A stretch of DNA of 64,000 nt from Hygrophila difformis (taxonomy: Eukaryota; Streptophyta; Magnoliopsida; Lamiales; Acanthaceae). The position numbers and the translations under genes were made by a program. Positions 22,014-33,463 of the stretch are shown piece after piece; positions within the stretch are counted from its first letter, which is position 1; each line of letters opens with the position of its first letter. A model generated the notes under the pieces. That model was not told the DNA's origin and searched no databases. It was given only the letters and a program-made list of their open reading frames with translations. The DNA lies in assembly GCA_030278955.1 (NCBI GenBank), contig JAOANR010000004.1, positions 52,455,459-52,519,458 of the forward strand. Reading direction: 5' to 3'.

Positions 22014-23806
22014 ATGTCTCAACGTGGTAGTGGCTCTTCTTCGAACACGCCACAGCGGACACTTACTCCTGCCGAGGAAGCGGCAAGGATACGGCGGGCG
22101 AGGGAGGCATTTCAGCGACGGATGGCAGGTAAGATGTAAATTACGTTTATTATGTTGTATATACTTGACATGCTTGAAAATATTTAACTTTATTTGAAAA
22201 ATATTGAATTACAGTTGCAGCTGCCAGCCAGGAAGAGCAGCCTATTGAGCCTATTGCTGATGATACGGCTGTTCCAGAGACACCACCCCCACGCACCCCA
22301 GGTACTAACAACTTTTTAAATAGATTTGCTGCAGTTCCTTTATGATAAAATTGATCTGAATTTGTTGATAGGATCGGCGGGGTCTTCACAGGCGGTTCCG
22401 CCTGTGCCTCCTCCGGTAGCTGAGCCAGGTCTCGACAGGGTGCTCCTTGCCCCGAATGCCACAGATGGGATGTAAGTATTCCACGTTATGTTACATTATT
22501 GACAATGATAATTAATTGTTACTTTATACAACACGAGTCTTAAACTTAGTTACGTTGTTTAACGAATGATCCTTGTCTTGAAGTATCGACTTCCCGAACG
22601 CTGTCGTGAGAAAGATTACGGACATATATCCCAGACGAGCGGATATGAATGGAATCAGCTGGGGTAAGGTGTCAAAAGAAACGAAGGAGTTCTATTGGGG
22701 AGAATTCCAGGTATGAAGTTTACCTTGCAATAATTTTTGTGTGGTTCAAACTAGTAATTCAAATGCTCTATTTATTTATCTGCAGAAAGTTGCTCGTTGG
22801 GCTCCCGAGCATGCCCGTGTTGTGAGGAAGGAATGGGAGAAGAAAAACATTGCACGGTGAGTTTTAAATTACAACAATAGTGTTTTATTATAATATTCGT
22901 AAATTTACTGATTTTATTTGCAAAAAAAAGATACAAGGACTACACTTTGGACATCCGCTCCAAGAAAAAACCGATGCCTGGGGATGCGCTAGTGGCAGAG
23001 AATTGGAGGCGCATATGGGATTCCCAACAATTCAAGGATAAGAGCAAGAGAGGAAAGCTGAACAGAAGGCGCGGTCAGGAGGATGCACCTGCTCTCCCCA
23101 CACACACTGCAGGATCAAAGACATTTCGAGCCACTCGTGATCATATGGTATGATGTTCAAATCTATTTGTCAAAATAATATGGTATTTAATGAAGCACAT
23201 TATGATCACTACCTTTTTGTTAAATATATATAGTCGGCTGAGAAGGAAGGTCCTGTCCACTTGCACGAGCTTCATGAGCACACGCATACAAGAAAGCACC
23301 AAAAGGACAATTGGGTACGCGACAAGTCACAGAACCTCCAGGTACAGATAGAAAATGACTTGTTAAATTCCATATTTACTACAATGCTCAGTTGTTTGAC
23401 TATTTTTTTTAAACTTATAACACAGGCCGAGTTCAATGCTGTTGTTGAGACCTTAAGCCAGGATCCGGAGATTGGCAGTAGTTTGGATCCCGATCGTGTC
23501 TTTCTGGATGTTGCTGGTGGCATGGACAGGCGCAAGGCAATTTATGGCATAGGCTCTGTTGCCAGGTCGATCAGGGCCGGGGATGATGTGGATTCCACCC
23601 CTCCACCGCCTACTACTCAGTTTGTGACGCAGGCCCAGTTCGATGCATACACGGCGACTATTGAGCGTCTCGCCCAGTCACAGATGACCATGGCGGAGCA
23701 GATGGAGAGATTGTTGGGACGCCGGGGCCCTCGATCCCCACCCCGCGGGGACGGGGATGATGATCTTGGAGGCTGCTCAGGAGGAGGTGACCTCGGTGTT
23801 CATTAG
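22014..23806 (+). CDS. CACTA accessory protein, Transposase_24/TNPA-like (8 exons, 401 aa)
   Basis: Exons 22014-22128, 22215-22301, 22372-22471, 22584-22710, 22786-22856, 22931-23147, 23234-23341 and 23426-23806 splice in phase (1206 nt). The start is MSQRGSGSSSNTPQRTLT, 100 bp after the transposase stop. Residues about 1-95 are low-complexity and proline-rich. The central part (DFPNAVVRKITDIYPRRADM, then FYWGEFQKVARWAPEH and KDYTLDIRSKKKP) is the Transposase_24 (Ptta/En/Spm) region, and the C-terminal exon has VFLDVAGGMDRRKAIYGIGS, then a predicted coiled-coil-like stretch (QAQFDAYTATIERLAQSQ). Family members bind subterminal motifs; here the arrays are the GACCG repeats. Final splice choices are by consensus and were not checked against RNA. 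Confidence 0.88.
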
Positions 23807-24124
23807 TTGTTCTTGTTTTTTACTTATGGTTTTTCATAGACTTGGACTTGTTTCTTTCTATGCCCTTTTGACATGTTGGACAAGAATTCTAGTATTTGTA
23901 ACTCCTTATCCAATGTTTCTCTTGTTGTGTGAATTAAGATTTAAACTAATGAAATGTAATGATCTATGTTACAAATTTACAATATGTGAAGCTTGGAAGT
24001 TTGGTATTGATGTGTAGATGAGATCCAAAATGTATTGGATGTTGTGAAATTTGGATGTTGTGGCAGGATTTATGAATTTTGGTTTTGGCAGGATTGGTTT
24101 GAGGGAAAACCAATTCTGCTGGTG

Positions 24125-24471
24125 CGGTGTTCAGGTTTCCCGACCGCATATGCGGTCGGGAAGTCGGTCGGCAAGCTCGCCGACCGACACACCGACCGAA
24201 AAACGGTCGGTAATCAGGAGGTCCCGAAGCCCTTAGGGGCCGTCTTTCCCGACCAACAATTGGTCGGGAGTTTTGGTCGGTAGGTTTCCCGACCAAAACG
24301 CGGTCGGTAGTCGGTCGGGAACATGGCGACCGCTTCTCCTGCTTGGTCGCCAAAAAATTTCGGACCACAACATTACCGACCGTCGTCTGCGGTCGGTAAG
24401 ACGGTCGGTAACGTGGGAAACGACCCGTGTCCGGGATTTGCCGACCGCATTGACGGTCGGTATTCCCTTTT
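24125..24471. repeat. CACTA 3' subterminal repeat array
   Basis: More than fifteen CCGACCG/CGGTCGG cores in both orientations over about 345 bp, longer than the 5' array (about 190 bp). Some units are CCGACCAAAA/TTTTGGTCGG variants not seen at the 5' end. Confidence 0.85.
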
Positions 24472-24856
24472 TTTCTTGTAGTGTTTAGCCTTGATACATC
24501 TCGAATCAAAAATGATAAATAGTGGATTTTGAACTTATGCTACACACTGCAAGCTTAATGAGTTAATAGTCAATCAAATTATTTTCTTTTTTTTTAAAAA
24601 AAAATAAAGAAACATAGAAGCTAACAAAGGCAGAGGACATTTGGTATTGGATAATGGGTCTCAAGTGAAATTAGCGTTCTTTCGAGGCCATCAAGAACAC
24701 AGAATAGTTTTCTATTTAATGGAATGGGATGTAGCAATCTGTTAGCAATATATATGTATATGCACATGTGGAACTTGTGTAGCTACCTGAGTATGCTTGC
24801 TGAATGGTTTGAAACTTCTTCTTCGCCTCTTCCACATGCTTTTAATTTCAAATTGA

Positions 24857-25556
24857 GGGGGCGTTTTGTTCGGGGATCCTAGATTCCCACTGGTAATCTT
24901 GGATAGGGAATGAAATATGCTCACATTTGGTTCAGGACATGTTTCATGTGGGAATGTCACATTCCTACGTCAGTGGAAATGTTTTGAGTTTTTTGAACGG
25001 CAGGTAATCTATTATTACCACCTCCACTTTCCCCATTTCTATATTAATTTGAATTTTTTACTCTCATCTTTTATAAAATTAGATATTTGTATTTTAAAAA
25101 TAATAAATATATGAAATTTAATTTTTAAAAATCATTTGAAAAAATTTAAATTATTTAAACATATTTTTATAATATATATTCTCATATTTTCTTAAATTTT
25201 ATTTATCTTCTATATACAAAATAAAAATAATAAGGATTTAGAGACATTAAATGACTAATAATCATAATAGTTCACCAAAAAAATCATATAATAAATATAA
25301 AGAATTTTTTATATTTAAAAAATAAATCGGTTTAAATATTTTCTATTGTGTAGCAATATGACATATTTATAACATTCGTTCAATGAAACTCAAAGACATA
25401 ATAGTAAATTAATTAGAACGGGAAATCTGAAATTCTCAATCTAACCAAACACAATAATCTTAAAACATTCAAAAATAAGATTCCCAGCAATCTCATATTC
25501 CCAATAATCACATTCCTATTGATAATCTAAGATCACTCCTACCAAACACACCGTGA
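24857..25556. mobile_element. ~700-bp MITE-like element with imperfect TIRs
   Basis: The left end GGGGGCGTTTTGTTCGGGGA, then TCCTAGATTCCCACTGGTAA, and the right end (complement) GGTGTGTTTGGTAGGAGTGA are imperfect inverted repeats. Inner blocks such as ATTCCCA and AATCTTGGAT recur inverted. The central part is very AT-rich and non-coding. Superfamily (PIF/Harbinger or hAT) undecided. Confidence 0.5.
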
Positions 25557-25954
25557 ATGTAAACTTGGTAATAAATTAAATATTAATTCAGTTATCAATA
25601 TTGTACATAAGGAACCATGTTTTACGACATTTGTGAAATTCATAAAAAATAAATAAATAAATAACGAAAATGGAACCAAAAAAGTATTTTGTTGGTTTTC
25701 GTTTTATTTGGAATATATCCAATATATATATATATGTCATGTTAGGATATACAGTATAAAATACATCTACAGATAATAAATCTGTATATTATTATCTAGT
25801 AATATAGTTAAATCTTGAGAAAAATCTTTATATCTATTTTAAAAAAATATAAATTAGAAACAAATCAAATTATACTGTTTGACCTGTGTAAATGGTATCG
25901 AACTTAATTATATCTCTTAAAAATCTTCTTAAGAAAATTTCGAGAGTTGGGGGA

Positions 25955-26375
25955 GGGAGGACGAAAATTGGAGAGCGAATTGAAACTTAATTGATTCAAT
26001 AGGTTCACTCATCCCATGTCAGAGTCTAAAATAAATATATTTTTAGGTAATAAATCTATCTATTATCTATATAAAAAAATCTAGAAAAAAATCTTTCGAT
26101 CTACTTTAAAAAAAAAATCTAGATCACACTATTATAATAGAACATGTATTTGTTTCATAAATATTAATACAGTAAAATCAAAGTTGAATCGAATCCATAG
26201 GTAGGTATTCTCAAGATTTTATTATATATCAATCAATACATAGATAGATTTATTATATAAATTTATTTTAGATTCTGACATGGTCTATATATATATATTC
26301 CTGATAAGTGATACCTATTGAATCAATTCTCGGTTTGAATTTGCTCTCCAATTTTCTTGCCCCACACAATTTTAA
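25955..26375. mobile_element. Foldback repeat with ~130-bp arms
   Basis: The left arm (about 25961-26090: AAAATTGGAGAGCGAATTGA, ATTGATTCAATAGGT, CCATGTCAGAGTCTAAAATA) is matched inverted by the right arm (about 26235-26363: TATTTTAGATTCTGACATGG, ACCTATTGAATCAATT, TTTGCTCTCCAATTTT). The right arm ends about 45 bp before the start codon of the gene at 26409, so the foldback occupies that gene's promoter or leader position. Confidence 0.7.
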
Positions 26376-26408
26376 TTAGCGGATACGCTCTTGATTTTCT
26401 AGCAGAAG

Positions 26409-27172
26409 ATGAAGAATCCTCCTCCACCATGGCTGCATCGGCCTGCCGCCAATTACCGCACTCGTGAATCGGCGGCCTTGGACAATAATGGCGACATGTA
26501 TTTATTTTAGACTTAGCAGTATTATACTTTTGTAGTTTTGTGGTCTTAATTTCAAATTTGGATTGCTGATTAAGTTAGTGAGCCATGTGAATGTGCATCT
26601 TCTGTTTCCTAGTAGAAAACTATTCGCAATAATTTGTTTCTTCTTCATTTATTTACACCATTGTTGTATTCGAGTGCTTTCGGAGAGATCATAGATACTC
26701 TGTCATATTGTTTTGTGATATTCTCTATTGTTCTAAAAAAACACTAGGTTCTATTCATCATCATTCACTTATTAATTTGAAAAGTTCAATTTCAAATTTT
26801 AGCATTGTTGTTGTATACTCTCACTCACTAATTACCTATTCTACTGCCAACAGCCCCTATCATCTCCCACACCGTAGAATTGCAATTCTGGATGAACAAG
26901 TATACGCATTCCCACGAAACAATCGTGGATCCAGCAGGCATCCAAGACTTACTGATGCAGCTGCTAGCAGTAGTGGCAGAGCACCGTGGATACCAAGATT
27001 GCCTAATTCGCAACGCCCTGCAGACTTGCCGCCTGACCATTCTAATGGTTCTGATCATGATTCCTATGACGATGATTGGTGGAGTTTCTCCGAATCATGG
27101 TCACTTGACGACGTATTTATGATCACAACAGGGATTTTGACGGGCATGATTCTGATGCGTATGCTTCTGTAG
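26409..27172 (+). CDS. Two-exon gene for an unrecognised 135-aa protein
   Basis: Exon 1 (26409-26497) starts MKNPPPPWLHRPAANYRTRE. The donor GACAT/GTATTT joins the acceptor GCCAACAG at 26853 in phase, and exon 2 (26854-27172) runs to TAG, giving 408 nt. Features: a proline-rich N-terminus, a basic stretch (PYHLPHRRIAILDEQVYAFP), a serine/arginine-rich middle, an acidic and aromatic patch (SDHDSYDDDWWSFSESWSLD) and a hydrophobic C-terminal segment of about 17 residues (FMITTGILTGMILMRMLL). The last suggests a tail anchor, inferred only. I do not recognise a family. Support is the in-phase splice and composition. It could be a chance pairing of frames or the end of a decayed gene. Confidence 0.45.
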
Positions 27173-27597
27173 ACATGAATTGGGTTCGCCTTATCACAGT
27201 CCGGGATGGACTATATTTAAATTTGCTACTGGGTAATCCGATGAGTTGTTTCTAACAATCTTACCAGTTAGGAAGTTACATTTTTTCTGTTGTATTGTCT
27301 TTATGAATTTTATGGCTCGTTTTGTTGGTTTTGCAAGAATGGTATTGTATTGTTGGCCAAGCTCTTATGAATGCATATAATTAATTTGAGTAAAGTACTA
27401 TTTTTTATGATAAAGCTTCTTGATTACCATGGAGTAAGTTAATGTCACATAGTACTTCACATACAACTAACATCACCAAAGCACAACAAATCAAGTACAA
27501 AAAGTTGAAAAAACAGAAAAAACAAAATCAAATGATTTAATCAGCCATCGAAATTCGAAAGACAACCAAAATTGGAAACTAGAATTACTGCTACAGC

Positions 27598-28581
27598 CTA
27601 CAGACTATAGTACATTCTGGCAATGCACATAAGCAAGTTATTGTTGCCAATATTCTCTATATCGATGTCGATCAACTGTCCCTGCCTAAGATCGACGGCA
27701 GTACCGGAGGCAAGGGTCCTCTGTTGTGAGAATCGGCTTCCTAGATCGCCTCTAAGATCTGCAGGAAAGCAATTACAAATGTGAAGTGATTCAAGATACG
27801 AGCAACCATCAAGAATGCCTTTCAATCCTTCATTGTCAAATATGTCAACACAAAGTTTAAGGTGGTGCAAATTAGGCATGGGTTTTGCGATTGCCAGTGC
27901 AGGGCCATTGCCAACTACTTCACGCATAAATCCACTTGTGTAGCATGTGAATGACTTCAACTTGGGGCAGCAACTGCCGATTCTTTCTATGTCCTTTCCA
28001 GTGATATCTGGCGCGAACTTTAGTTATAACTCTTCCAGCTCCGGGAAAAATTCAGCTGCTTGGCCAGACCTTTATTTGATAGTATAGGGCAACATGTGAG
28101 TCTAAGGCATTTGAGTTTGGACCTGTTACGTTGGTAAACACCCAGAAGCCGAAAAAGCTATGATCATTTATCAGGTCAGGCAACATCTATACAAAAATAG
28201 AGGGAAGATTGAAAGCTGTCATATATATCTATACTCATTTCTCCATAAACATTTAACTACCATGCAGTAAATGAAGGCCACAAAGAATAACTAACCAGTT
28301 TCCAACAGCTCAATTAATGGATCCACACTAAAACAACTTAAACAACTAACAATTTATTCAAGGGAAAAACTGAAATACAAAAGTAGAAATAATAATAATG
28401 CTATAGCCAACAGTACCTTTCGCCAATGTACTGCAGCCATTCTTCGGTGCCAAAATACTCTATATCAATGTCAACCAATTGCCCCTGGCTACGATCGACG
28501 GCTTGGCGACACATGATTTCGGAGTAACGGAAATCGTGGTGGTCACTCATTGTCCATTGCGCCAACACATAGTTTAAGGTG
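27598..28581 (-). pseudogene. F-box/LRR (SKIP19-like) pseudogene, copy B
   Basis: An F-box exon tail lies at about 28581-28417 (SEIMCRQAVDRSQGQLVDID, then a donor GAAAG/GTACTG). An LRR exon then runs from about 28117, with KCLRL, KDIERIGSCCPKLKSF, MPNLHHLKLC and EGLKGILDGCSYLESLHICN, as in plant SKIP19-like F-box proteins. The LRR exon has a frameshift and stop near 28035, and its end runs into another F-box-exon piece (RQGQLIDIDIENIGN) before a stop at 27598. The F-box itself is missing. It is not expected to make a working SCF adaptor. Confidence 0.75.
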
Positions 28582-29381
28582 GTGCAAATTAGGCATGCTT
28601 TTTGCGATTGCCACTCTGCATTGCCATTCCTAACTCTGTACTCCAAATGTTCAATAGAATTGTATGTGAATGACTTCAACTTGGGACAGAAACTGCTGAT
28701 GTTTTCAATGTCCTTACCAGAGAGCTCTATCATGAAACTAACTTCTTTTAACTCTTCCAGCTCCGGGAATCTTTCAGCTGCTGCGACCAGACCTATGCTT
28801 GATATCTGATGGCATTGTCCGAGTTTAAGGGATTTGAGATGTTTGGACCTGTTGGTAAACACAATAAACCAAATAAGCTATGTTCAGGCTATGCACCATC
28901 TCTAAAGGCATTTCTCCATAAAATGGTAACTAAAATACAGTAAATGAAGGCAACAACGTGTTTTCAAATATGCTAACTATCTCACAGAAGAACATCAAAT
29001 TAAACTAATTGCCAATAGCTCAACGAAAATTTAAGGGCAAATTAAACGAAAATAGAAAAGTAGAAATACTGCTAAAGCAACGATACCTTTTGCCAATGTA
29101 CCAGAGCAACCCATCGGTGCCAAAACCCTCAAGATTAATGTCGACCAATTGCCCCAGGCTACGAGCGAGCACATGATTTTGAGGTCGGAAGGACGACGTA
29201 CAGTGCCGTCGTTCCTCATGTCGATCGTTCGCCACATCTCAGGACAATGCTTGCAGACCCTCCGCCAATTAGTGCAGACTTTTTGTGCGGTTTCCAGGAC
29301 CTCCACGGCGCCAAGCCTTTGCAGGATGTTGGCGGTGACATCGTCGGGCAATTCGAGCCATGGTGGAGTGTTTGGCCGTTT
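28582..29381 (-). pseudogene. F-box/LRR (SKIP19-like) pseudogene, copy A
   Basis: From about 29360 the minus strand encodes WLELPDDVTANILQRLGAVE and EVLETAQKVCTNWRRVC, a clear F-box motif, then MWRTIDMRNDG. No in-frame ATG precedes it. A deletion after DLKIMC shifts the frame before SLGQLVDINLEGFGTDGLL, ending at donor AAAAG/GTATCG (29087). The next exon (from 28852) has KSLKLGQCHQISSIGLVAAA and CPKLKSF and stops abruptly in NLHHLKL-type sequence, where it joins copy B's F-box exon. Family members recruit substrates to SCF ubiquitin ligases; this copy is broken in at least three ways. Confidence 0.78.
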
Positions 29382-29584
29382 GTTAAAAAGAAACAGGAAC
29401 AGGAAGCAGTTTTATAATCGTATACTATGTCAAGGAAACTGTTTCCAAGGGTTAATTCTATCGAATTAATTCAACTCCTAGAAGATATTATTCCATCTGT
29501 TTTCACCCAACTCAATTGCTCCTTCCGTCACATTAACAGTGTCTCATTTCTTTTGGACACGGTATTTTATACAATGATAGTTAA

Positions 29585-29847
29585 TACTCCATCTGTCCCA
29601 GCAAACTTATCTGGTTTGACTTTTTGACACCGTGCATTGTCCAATTTTGACTCAATGTTATTGCAAAATATATTTGGAGAAAATTAGTCAAGTTGGGTCT
29701 TGTTAAATTCGTCTAATCGTATTGTTTTAGAATATGTATTTTACATAACTTTTAGTTGTATATATTATGAGATATTGATGGTTAAAAAATGCATTAAGTT
29801 GTGTGCAGAAATTAAACAAAGACAAGTTAGTTGTGACAGATGAAGTA
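29585..29847. mobile_element. Stowaway-like MITE
   Basis: TACTCCATCTGTCCCAGCAA and GTGACAGATGAAGTA are inverted ends with TA borders. Interior blocks match the 265-bp family (TTGTTAAATTCGTCTAATCG). Confidence 0.75.
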
Positions 29848-29849
29848 TT

Positions 29850-31790
29850 TAATGGAGGGGTAGATTAATGTTTAAAGTGGGGTAAATTATGAATTTATTT
29901 GATCTGATTGTAATGTTTTTGAATTTTTAATTAATTTATTTATGTGTGATGTAATAATTGTCATTTATGTGTGATGTGATGTGATCGCAAATTCGCAATC
30001 ACTAGGCATCAGATGAAGCCTTCCATGAGAATCCTACAACGCATGAGACAAATTAATTCCAACATTTGGGTTCAGAAGTCATTCCCTTCTTCATCATGTA
30101 GTACAAAACAAATGACCAAACATCAATTTGGTTATCTGATGCTTTTTATTCTACAGCCAATGGTCAAACAGGGCAGAAAAGTTATAGTAAAATAAGGTAA
30201 TAGATGGAGAATACAGTGACAAATACCATACTCATTTTCAAAGAAATTAGTCATGGGGGTCGATTTTGAAGATCCACATTATTTTGTTTCCGTAGAGGCA
30301 ATGGAAAGGGTCTGTGTACTCATAATAATCTTGAAATAAAGCCTTCAAAGGGATGAGATGAAATGAATAGTAGTATTCATTAAAGGGAAATTTGAATTTT
30401 TAACTTAAAAGAACCTAAAAGGGAAATTCGAGGAGATCCATCATCTCAAAGGTTGTCGCCATGGAGAGGAATTGACGCTTCCACATCAAGTAAGTGGTGG
30501 TAGTGAGTTTAATCTGAACAAGATTGATCATTGATGTGGTTTTAAAAAATACAATATAAAGAAGTTATAGTATACTATACGTCTTAATTTATTAACATTC
30601 ATTTATATAATATATGTTGGAAGTGTTCAGTATAAAATAATCATGAATTTACTGAAAAGCCTATCAAATACAAAGTATTTTCATGGTTGTTTAGTATGTG
30701 AACTTAAATACAAAGTATTTTCATGGTTGTTTAGTATACTATATGTCTTAAGTATTTTCATGGTTGTTTAATATTTTCCAAAATAGCTTTACAGAAATGT
30801 AGGAGTTTCATGGATTGTTTATATTTTAAATCATAGGAAATATTTTTTGTATCCAATATTTCATAGAAATCAAAATTAAGTACATAAAATGAAGTGAAAT
30901 TTGTATAAATTAAACTTGGAACTGATCTTTAAGTTTAAAATAAATTTTAGACTTTCGAAACTCAATGTATATATTGTTGAACTTGGAAAGGGATTTAGAG
31001 GATATTGGTAAAAAATAGCCCAATTTGGTTAGGGGAAAAGGGATTTTAGATGATTCGGAATTTCAAACTAGAATATTGGTAAAAGTTAGACAAACGATAT
31101 GATTGGATTTTAAAACTTTGCAATATAATTTCACCATATTGTATTTAAAATCCTTTATTTTAAAATACTTTATTCACCATATTTCAAAGTTCATTGGAGG
31201 AAAAAGCATAAAATACAAATAATAGTATATTAATTTAAAAATAGAAAAAGTCAATTTCTCAATTTTCATCCAAATCAAAAGTCTTTCAATCCAAATCCAC
31301 CATAAGGGAATTTGATTATGTTAATAATGATAACCAAAGTAAAATAGAATATGGATAGTTGATTTTTAATTTTGTATTTATTTAACTCATTCAATTAACT
31401 ATTAGTTTCACTGATTCATTAATTTTACTATACATACAAATTATTTTTAAATAATTATAAACGTTCACTCCTTTTAAATTTAAATAATTCTAAGTAAAAA
31501 TTAATATAAACAATCAAAAGCATATAAAATTTGATCTCAAATTCAAATTTTCAACTCTAAATTAAATTACCCAAATCAAAAAAACTTTATACATAATATA
31601 TACTGTATATATAAATTACCCAAATTCAAAATAAGATAAGTAATAATAATTTAAGTTAAACTATAGTTACTTTAAATAAATTTTATTTAATTTAATTTAA
31701 ATCAAATCTAATTAAAATATACGTCAACTATACCAAATTTTTAAAATTTGTACCTAAAATATTTTTTAAGAAGAACATAGACCCGAGCTT
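29850..31790. other. Gene-poor spacer with a short tandem repeat
   Basis: No conserved protein seen. At about 30665-30775 the unit AAGTATTTTCATGGTTGTTT occurs three times. The rest is AT-rich, apart from a slightly more balanced stretch at 30000-30500 that gives no recognisable product. Confidence 0.5.
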
Positions 31791-31794
31791 CTTT

Positions 31795-32400
31795 TTTTTG
31801 AGAAAAATATCATTTTATATTACACCTCAATCAGATATAGTAGTCCGGCATACAACAAAGGTTCCAAATTCTAAAGACATGCAATCTACAAGTTCAGACA
31901 TCAACATATGTTATCTATCACTCTAGACACCGCCTCCTCTCCATCTCCACTAGCCTGCCAATCCATTTCTTCCCCATCGAGACACCTTACCGAAATGCAG
32001 CTACCACAATTTTTGGACCAAGCCACTGAATTATGAGCAGACAAGTTAGGGATCCGAAACAGGCGGCTCAAACTCTTCAAACATGCGCATCAATACCATC
32101 AGAGTCGTTTATGGAAGGGTCAGCAGCTTCCATGATGTGGTAAAATAGTATCAAAGAGCACCATCCTCCTCCCCATATCTTGACAGAAAAAACACCACAA
32201 CAGCCCATAACCTTTGGGCATCGAATGCGTCAGGCAGTGTCATTCTTGTCCAAACAACTATTGAGCAAGCGCTCTCAAAGTAGAAGCTCAGTGAGTCCCT
32301 AAGGTGATGAAGATCGAGAGTGCAAACCCAAGAACTTGCTTTACGCACACATATCCCAAGCAAAATATTCAAATCCAATGTATCGACTCAAAGGGACTTA
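31795..32400 (-). pseudogene. Possible LINE-derived remnant
   Basis: On the minus strand, a frame ending at 32151 (LGICVRKASSWVCTLDLHHL, FESACSIVVWTRM) loosely resembles the zinc-binding part of plant LINE reverse transcriptases, and the other end has a T-run (31791-31798 on the plus strand) where a LINE poly-A tail would be. Several stops follow. The similarity is weak; it may be another repeat class. Confidence 0.3.
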
Positions 32401-32978
32401 GGGAGGAAAATGTGGGATCTAATAAGGGGTAAGGAAGTTAGTTTAAAGGAACCATCTATGAATGATCACATGGCTAATCAGAAGATGATGCAGTCGGGTG
32501 ATAACTCACATAGTTTAGGACAAACCAATCTTCATAAGAAATTCTCGCACAAAACTAGACTCGAACTTCTTAATCTTAGAAAAAAACTATACTTTTCTCT
32601 CGTCGAATATCATTTAAAACCCATTGAAATTTTAAATAAAAATAATAAAAATCCTTATATCAATTAATTGACTTAAATCTCACATTTTTTAAGAAATTAG
32701 AAAAATATTTAATGTACTCAATTATGCTGCCACTGGTATTTGGAAGTTTTTATTTTTGTCTTTTTCCAACAGAGCACTCCATTATTTGCCTTGGAACAAA
32801 AAATTGAAATAATCTGGGGAACAAAACAATTTTAGGGGTGTAAAAGGATAAATGAATGGGACAGAATCAGGTGGAAAATTGAAATTCAAACTATAAGATT
32901 GGAAATCGGAGGACCAATGAGTTGATAAATACTCCAATATATATTGGCAATTTTAATTAATTGTTACATATAAAAAAA

Positions 32979-33045
32979 TGTATTTTTTTGCTGAACAGCC
33001 TATACAGGCAAGGAAAGTGGTGGGAGCTCATGCCACACAATACAT
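32979..33045 (-). mobile_element. SINE 3' fragment
   Basis: T-run, then AAGGAAAGTGGTGGGAGCTC and ATGCCACACAAT, the reversed 3' part of the SINE family seen at 1953. It sits about 40 bp left of the copia element. Confidence 0.6.
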
Positions 33046-33083
33046 ATAAAAAAATGTTGATCATATAACAATTATTTAGCTAT

Positions 33084-33386
33084 TGTTACAATGCACGTCG
33101 ACAACACTACCTCATTACGTCGACGTCGACATAGCAGATGTGTGGATGCTTTGTTGCCATATATTTAGTTACTATTATTAGACATTGCTAGGCGGTTTTG
33201 TGCCTATAAAATGTGGTGAATTGATGAGAGTATGTACACTACTGAATTCCATTCAAGTGGGAAATATATCAAATATCGTTTCTTCCCATTTCCTTTGTTT
33301 TCCATTTTCTGCCCTACTAAATAATTACTCAAACACACACGCCCTATGCTAGCTATTCTAGCTAATAGGTTTAATATTATATAACA
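33084..33386 (+). repeat. 5' LTR of the copia element
   Basis: 303 bp, TG...CA ends. A TATA-like CCTATAAAATG near 33205 probably sets the promoter. It differs from the 3' LTR at 33329 (T here, A at 37487). Confidence 0.95.
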
Positions 33387-33463
33387 CGTTATCAGCACGA
33401 AGAGACTCCGTCGGGGTTCTGCCGAAATTTTAGGTACAACTTTTATTCCTAGATTTTCAATAT

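Larger units (their letters stand above)
16681..24483 (+). mobile_element. Complete CACTA (En/Spm) transposon, 7803 bp
   Basis: It begins CACTACAAGAAAGAAGTGAA and ends TTTTTTTCTTGTAGTG, so a 12-bp TIR (CACTACAAGAAA) with similar sequence (ATTACC/ATACC) just inside. The 3-bp target TTT is present on both sides (16678-16680 and 24484-24486), as expected for CACTA. Subterminal arrays of ACCGACCG/CGGTCGGT flank the coding part. Two plus-strand genes, a TNP2-like transposase (18340-21914) and a Transposase_24/TNPA-like protein (22014-23806), can each be spliced into an uninterrupted frame. It is therefore structurally autonomous; whether it moves or is expressed cannot be read from sequence. It is inserted in Helitron-derived sequence. 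Confidence 0.97.

Noticed and set aside
29020..29469. Plus-strand frames over the F-box region
   Set aside because: Antisense shadows of the F-box exon, which has a clear family match on the minus strand.
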